Assembly: GCA_004802705.1 (NCBI GenBank)
Contig: SGPL01000361.1
Coordinates: forward strand, 1 to 34,206
Reading direction: 5' to 3'
DNA length: 34,206 nucleotides
Source of the DNA: Bondarzewia mesenterica
Taxonomy: Eukaryota; Basidiomycota; Agaricomycetes; Russulales; Bondarzewiaceae
Part shown: positions 29,905 to 34,206 of the stretch, one piece after another
Position numbering within the stretch: the first letter of the stretch is position 1
Layout: every line of letters begins with the position of its first letter
Position numbers and translations under genes: made by a program
The notes under the pieces: model-generated
Databases searched by the model: none
Told to the model about the DNA's origin: nothing
Seen by the model: the letters and a program-made list of their open reading frames with translations, nothing else

Positions 29905-31399
29905 ATGTTCCCTCGCCACCTAACCCGCGTCTGCAAACGCGCCTTCTCCACGTCCTCTCCCGCATCCTCAGGACACAACAAGGTACGTCCCTCTTCCGCC
30001 CGTCCCTCCGCCCAAACACGTCAATCCCGGACATACGAAAAGCCAAATTTCTAAAATCCGTTCGCGGGGGCGCGTTCATCTACGTAGTGGTCAAAGATCA
30101 AACAAAAAAAGGGCGCCATGGACGCGCAAAAGTCGACGATCTACGGCCGAGCGACTCGCGTACGCCAACCTCTCCCCTCCCCCTCCGTGTTTTTCGTTTT
30201 CCCCGCAAGCTGAGCGGAAGTGCGATACGAACAGGATATCATGGTCGCCGTGCGGAGTACGTGTTCGTGCGGGCCCTCCCCGTCTTCCCTGATTGGCGTC
30301 TTAGCCTCCGCTTGACCTGACCGAATATCTGTTTTCTTTCTTTCCTCCTGCTCGTGTTATCATGGGCCCTTGTCTCTGTCGTTGTCGTTGTCTTTTGGCT
30401 CGCAGATGGCGGCTCGGCGGACCCGGACAAGAACATGGCGCTCTTCAACACGCTCAAAAAAGCGCGCGCGGACGGCGTGCCGAAAGCGAACATCGAGACC
30501 GCACTGGCAAAGGTGTGCTATGCTATGCTCTCCGCGCGTGTCTGAGCTTCGAATTTTCTCATACATATGTTCGTGTGTTGCTCAAGGCCAGCGGAGGGAA
30601 GGACAAGGGCGAGCTGCTCGCGACGTACGAAGCGATGGCCCACGGCTCTGTTGGTGTCATGATGTATGCCTCCTCTCCTCTCCTCATCCCATCCCATCCC
30701 TCTCGTTCTTCCTCCTCCCCTGTTTTTGGCCGCCTTTGGGTAATCCGCGGTAGAGCGAAAATGACAGCGGCTGACGCTGTGAAGAGAATGCTTGACAGAC
30801 AACGGGAACCGGACGATCCACAAGCTGCGCGAGATTCTCAACAGACACAAGTGCGCGCGTCCCTTCGTCTCCGCGCTGATCGACTTTTTTTGTTTGCTCA
30901 CTGACACCCTTTTTTCTCAATCACTTTCATCTCGATGGAACAGTGCGCGCTTCGCGACCGTGGGATTCATGTTCCAGCGCAAGGGGTGCGTGCGCGTCGC
31001 GCTGGACAAGGACGACGGGCACGAAGACCGGATGGAAAAACTCATCGAGGCCGCATTCGAAACCGAGGCCGAAGACTTTGATCCCTTGGACGTGGGAGAC
31101 GGTACCGTGGAGCTCTCAGTACGCGCTTTCTCTCGTCTCTCCCCCGTCTTTTTTTTACTCACGCTTTGTATTTCGATGATGTGCAGTTCCTCGGCCCACC
31201 GCAGGCGCTGGCGAAATTGACGACGGCGGTGATGGCGTCTGGGCTCGCGCGCGAGCTGCTGACGAGCGAGCTCATCTACGCCCCGTCTGAGGCTCCCGAG
31301 GGCGTCGACGAGGAGATGGAGAGTCGGGTTGGGGAGATGGTGAATGAGTTGGAGGAGAATGAGGACACGTTGAGGGTGTGGACTACGCTGGACGATTAG
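29905..31399 (+). CDS. TACO1/YebC-family mitochondrial translational regulator
   Basis: DUF28/YebC protein; in eukaryotes the family acts in mitochondria on translation (TACO1 activates COX1 synthesis). Eight exons: 29905-29982, 30088-30159, 30235-30256, 30406-30512, 30587-30663, 30785-30850, 30944-31118, 31187-31399; 269 residues. The N-terminus MFPRHLTRVCKRAFSTSS is an Arg-rich mitochondrial presequence. The mature start GHNKWSKIKQKKGAMDAQKS is the YebC signature. It is followed by GGSADPDKNMALFNTLKKAR, ECLTDNGNRTIHKLREILNR, and the C-terminal domain (ARFATVGFMFQRKG, DFDPLDVGDGTVELSFLGPP). Exon 3 is only 22 nt. Phase and splice signals agree throughout. Converges with Mrp10, itself mitochondrial; whether that pairing matters is unknown. 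Confidence 0.93.
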
Positions 31400-31651
31400 A
31401 CGTGCACGTTATTTTTTTTATTGATATAGGTAATGCCATTGCTAGTTGGGTTCGTGGACACGAAGCGTCGCGAGCCTCGGGTACCATCAGTGTGAAATGG
31501 GTGGAGGTGATGATGATGATGGTCGGTGTAGAGGGAGTCGGGAGACGCACTCCAGCCCTACTTAGCACTCACTCGCATGGAAACCTACGGGTTCCAGCAA
31601 ACTTATAGTGACAACGCGAAAGCCAAAGAATGAACAAAACGAAAGCTCCAT

Positions 31652-32102
31652 CTATTTGAGGTTCTTCCCCAAGCGCGCCAAATGGTAATTAATGGTCGGT
31701 CTATGCTGTTTTCCCCGGAACGGCTGCACGCGATAGCATCAGCTCGTGTCCTACCGTAGTGGGTGAGGGGGGGGAGGAAAAGGGAGGAGGAACGTACGGT
31801 GGTGCGCATGCATTCGAAGAGCGTCTGGGCCGCTCGGCACACGCGCCCGTCGACATCTTGTCGCCGGTCGCCGCCCAGCACCCGAGCATCGTCGCCAGCT
31901 CTGGCGCGCAGATCGACGTCGTCTTCACTGTGCGTTNCGTTCGACCCANCCACGCCCCCAAAAAAAGAAAACAGAGTCAGTACTGGGGTCGTTTTGTTGA
32001 GGAAGGGGAAGCGAGAGGGAAAGTGGGAGTGTGGATGGGAGGGCTCGGGAGACGTTGGCACGCACGTTTCTGGGGCCGTACTTTGAGTTTTTTGATGTGC
32101 AT
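31652..32102 (-). CDS. Mitoribosomal small-subunit protein Mrp10 (mS37), one frame break
   Basis: CHCH protein of the mitochondrial small ribosomal subunit. Three exons: 32102-32066 (MHIKKLKVRPQK), 31927-31798, 31723-31652. The first CX9C is CAPELATMLGC. The second half reads CAERPRRSSNAC in the raw frame, which is CX10C and runs out of frame; one missing G in the CGGCCC run at about 31832 would give CX9C ending LFECMRTT, and the last exon continues in that frame as GKQHRPTINYHLARLGKNLK. With that base the length is 79 residues, typical of the family. The first intron (31928-32065) contains two Ns at 31937 and 31949. It diverges from the E2 gene to the right and converges with TACO1. Confidence 0.85.
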
Positions 32103-32483
32103 CCTGGTCGACGGAGCGAGCGCACTCCCGTAGTTTTAAATAAGATTTTATGAGCGAGAAATAGACGTCGAACGCGTTTCCGCGCGGAGGGAGGAAATTG
32201 GAAGAACTGGCTTCACGCTTCGAGCTCGACTTGAACTTGAGGGAGACTTGCACTTGCAAAGTGGCAGCCACTTCGGGGATTGCCACGTGCCCGGGATGGA
32301 CCACGTCTGTTGACGTTGTCCTCCGTCCTCACCGTCGCGGGCGCTACGTAGCTGCGCGCTCAGATTCCTGCTCATCGCCTCTTTTCTGATCAACATCACT
32401 CAACTTTGAACGCGTCCCCTCCAAAGTTTCACTTTCCTCCCTCCTCGCGAGATTCGAGTTGAAACTGACGAGGACTAGTACTC
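32103..32483. promoter_or_regulatory. Divergent intergenic promoter region
   Basis: 381 bp between the start codons of Mrp10 (minus) and the UBC6-type E2 (plus). It must hold both promoters and leaders. No TATA box or named site is clear. Minus-strand open frames here (from 32399 and 32304) run toward Mrp10 but contain no motif and are taken as chance. Confidence 0.5.
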
Positions 32484-34206
32484 ATGGCCGTCCCGCGATC
32501 ATTGAATAAGAACAACTCTGGTGAGCCCTTCTTACCGCCATCGAAAGGGTTCCACCCTTCTCTTCTCATGCTGAGGGCTGACGATGTTGTGATACGGTTG
32601 GGTGCCTGCTGCTAGCCGTGAAGCGCATCATGCAGGAAGCCCGCGAGCTCGCGAACGATCCTAGCACGGACTACTCCGCCGCGCCTCTCGAGGTCAGCGT
32701 CCGTTTCACCTCCCCTCTCTCTAAATCCTATCTCATACATTTCACCCCCGGCGTCGTCTTCTAGGACAACATCTTCGTGCGTGTCTCACCTCCCCGTCTC
32801 TCCTACAGCGCTACTGACTTGGGGAACATCGCGTGAAGGAGTGGCACTGCACCCTCCGCGGNCNCGCAGGAACCGATTTCGAGAACGGGCTGTATCACGT
32901 CCGCATCCTCCTCCCCGCAGAATACCCCTTCCGCCCGCCGAGCATCATGCTGCTCACGCCCAACGGCCGCTTCGAGCTGAACACCAAGGTTCGCCCCCCA
33001 CCCCACCCCACCCCTCCCGCATGCGACTCTTTTTCCGTTGACTGATTTTGATCTTTGACGTTCTTGTGGGATAGATATGCATCAGCTTTACGAACTGTGA
33101 GTGCGCCCAGATCTGAGATCCTATCATCTATCGTTTTTGCGCGTCCGCGTCGCCAGGCGCCCTTTCCCCTCCCCCCCTCTCTCTCTCGTTCCATTATTCC
33201 GGTCCGGTCAAGGCGGTTGTTTGCTGAGACGCGGCGATTTTTTTCCCCCTTTTTGTTTGGTGTGATTGTGTCACTGTCAGACCACGAAGAACTCTGGCAG
33301 CCCGCCTGGGGTGTCCGCACCGGTACGTTTTGTCTCGCCTCACCTCGTCCCGACCCATCCGACAACCCCTCCCCCTCGAAAAAAAAACAATTGTTCGAGA
33401 AAAAAGAAACGCTGACGACGACCGTTTACATTTCACCCTCACTACTTGCCGGTGCCCTCCCAACGACCTCCTCCTCCCATGCCCACGCGCAGCCATTCTG
33501 GGTCTTCAAGGCTTCTTTCCCCTCAGAGGACAGGCGGCCGCCGGCGTCGGATCCTTGGAGATGCCCAGCGCGGAGCGCAAGCGCCTCGCCACTCTGTGAG
33601 TGTTTCGTTCAGTCGACGTGATCCCCTCCCCCCCATCGACGCGATAAGTCCCCCATCCGTCTCATTTCTCATTCTGTTCTATTTTTTTCTTGGTCATGAC
33701 TGATCCAATGCCTTTTTGCGCGCGGTTTTACTTGCTCCCGCTTTCCTTTTCTTATTATTATTATATCTTTTTTATTATATGTTTTGCGGACGATGCAGAT
33801 CGAGAGAGTGGATGTGCCCGCACTGTCAACGGACGAACGTCGAGGGCTTGCCCGACGCTCCTCCTCCTCCAGCGTCGTCGTCTTCGACCGCACCCGCGGA
33901 GCAACCGCCGTCCCAGGCACCAGAGCCACCACCATCACCACCAGCGCAAGAGCAGCAGGGAGGAGTGGAGGCAGCAGGGGGACCCGATCCAGATATAGAT
34001 CCAGAAGGCCGATCGTGGGATTCGCAGGGGACGCCTTCGATGGTGGGAACGGGAATGGAAATGGAAATCGAAGAAGGCGCGCGGATCACGACGACGACGA
34101 CGGGGATGGAAGCACCCTCGATCGTTGCCGCGGCGGGAGCGAGTCGACATGGTGCGGCCACCACCACCATCGCCACCTCGACTGCGACCACCACCGCGGC
34201 CACCCC
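32484..34206 (+). CDS. UBC6/UBE2J1-type ubiquitin-conjugating enzyme, partial at 3' end
   Basis: ER-associated E2 used in ERAD. Exons: 32484-32520, 32616-32692, 32765-32776, 32839-32988, 33075-33096, 33281-33322, 33493-33595, and 33799 to the window end. The UBC fold starts AVKRIMQEARELANDPS; DNIFEWHCTLRG leads to the ENGLYHVRILLPAEYPFRPP face. The catalytic Cys is residue 90 in KICISFTNYHEELWQPAWG, the non-canonical UBC6-class layout without the usual HPN. ILGLQGFFPLRGQAAAGVGS and WMCPHCQRTNV follow, then a Pro/Ser/Thr-rich linker. The C-terminal membrane anchor expected of this family would lie beyond the window. Exon 3 is only 12 nt (Asp-Asn-Ile-Phe). Two Ns at 32862 and 32864 leave the residue after Arg-Gly unread, where Pro is usual. 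Confidence 0.92.

Noticed and set aside
31603..32304. A 233-codon minus-strand open frame across the Mrp10 gene
   Set aside because: It reads through introns and Ns in one frame; only the short Mrp10 exons carry family motifs.
1..34206. tRNA genes, rRNA, CRISPR arrays
   Set aside because: No tRNA A-box/B-box pair with a cloverleaf, no rRNA segment and no regularly spaced spacer array was seen by eye; a covariance search could still find a missed tRNA.

Overview
The window is nuclear DNA from a filamentous basidiomycete, most likely an agaricomycete. The genes are dense, lie on both strands, and are cut by many short GT-AG introns (mostly 50-100 nt, often with a CTGAC/CTAAC-like branch site). 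The protein set (Sec2/Rabin, YebC/TACO1, Mrp10, UBC6-type E2, intradiol dioxygenase) is fungal. A few Ns mark it as draft sequence. All exon models here were built by eye from splice signals, reading phase and family motifs. For every intact gene the exon lengths add up to a whole number of codons.

Layout. 1-1767: no gene recognised, low-complexity stretches. 1768-3760: PIG-P (GPI anchor synthesis, minus) and 5-formyltetrahydrofolate cyclo-ligase (plus) diverge from a promoter of about 170 bp. 4066-5580: a RAD51C-like recombinase paralogue (minus). 5581-6519: repeats and spacer. 6520-7945: a two-RRM RNA-binding protein (plus). 8854-12135: an UPF1-like SF1 helicase (minus). 13493-14912: an intradiol ring-cleavage dioxygenase (plus). 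15508-18871: a Sec2/Rabin-type Rab exchange factor (minus). 19742-21070: phosphopantothenate-cysteine ligase (minus). 22273-23260: a small secreted protein with a minisatellite of N-glycosylation sequons (plus). 23261-26662: a 3.4 kb gene-poor, repeat-bearing interval. 26663-29420: a SulP sulfate permease (plus). 29905-31399: TACO1/YebC (plus). 31652-32102: mitoribosomal protein Mrp10 (minus). 32484-end: UBC6/UBE2J1-type ubiquitin-conjugating enzyme (plus), cut by the window end.

The genes are mostly housekeeping and unrelated: GPI anchors, folate, CoA, sulfate uptake, mitochondrial translation, ERAD, exocytosis and DNA repair. They do not form a metabolic cluster. Two themes need a second look. 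First, a previously unnamed (to me) dispersed element of 46-49 bp with a hairpin core occurs in at least three copies plus one truncated copy. Two copies are flanked by perfect 9-bp direct repeats, which looks like a very small mobile element. Second, five single-base reading-frame breaks fall inside otherwise conserved proteins (Sec2 twice, PPCS, sulfate permease, Mrp10), mostly in C/G runs. Sequencing error is more likely than five pseudogenes.
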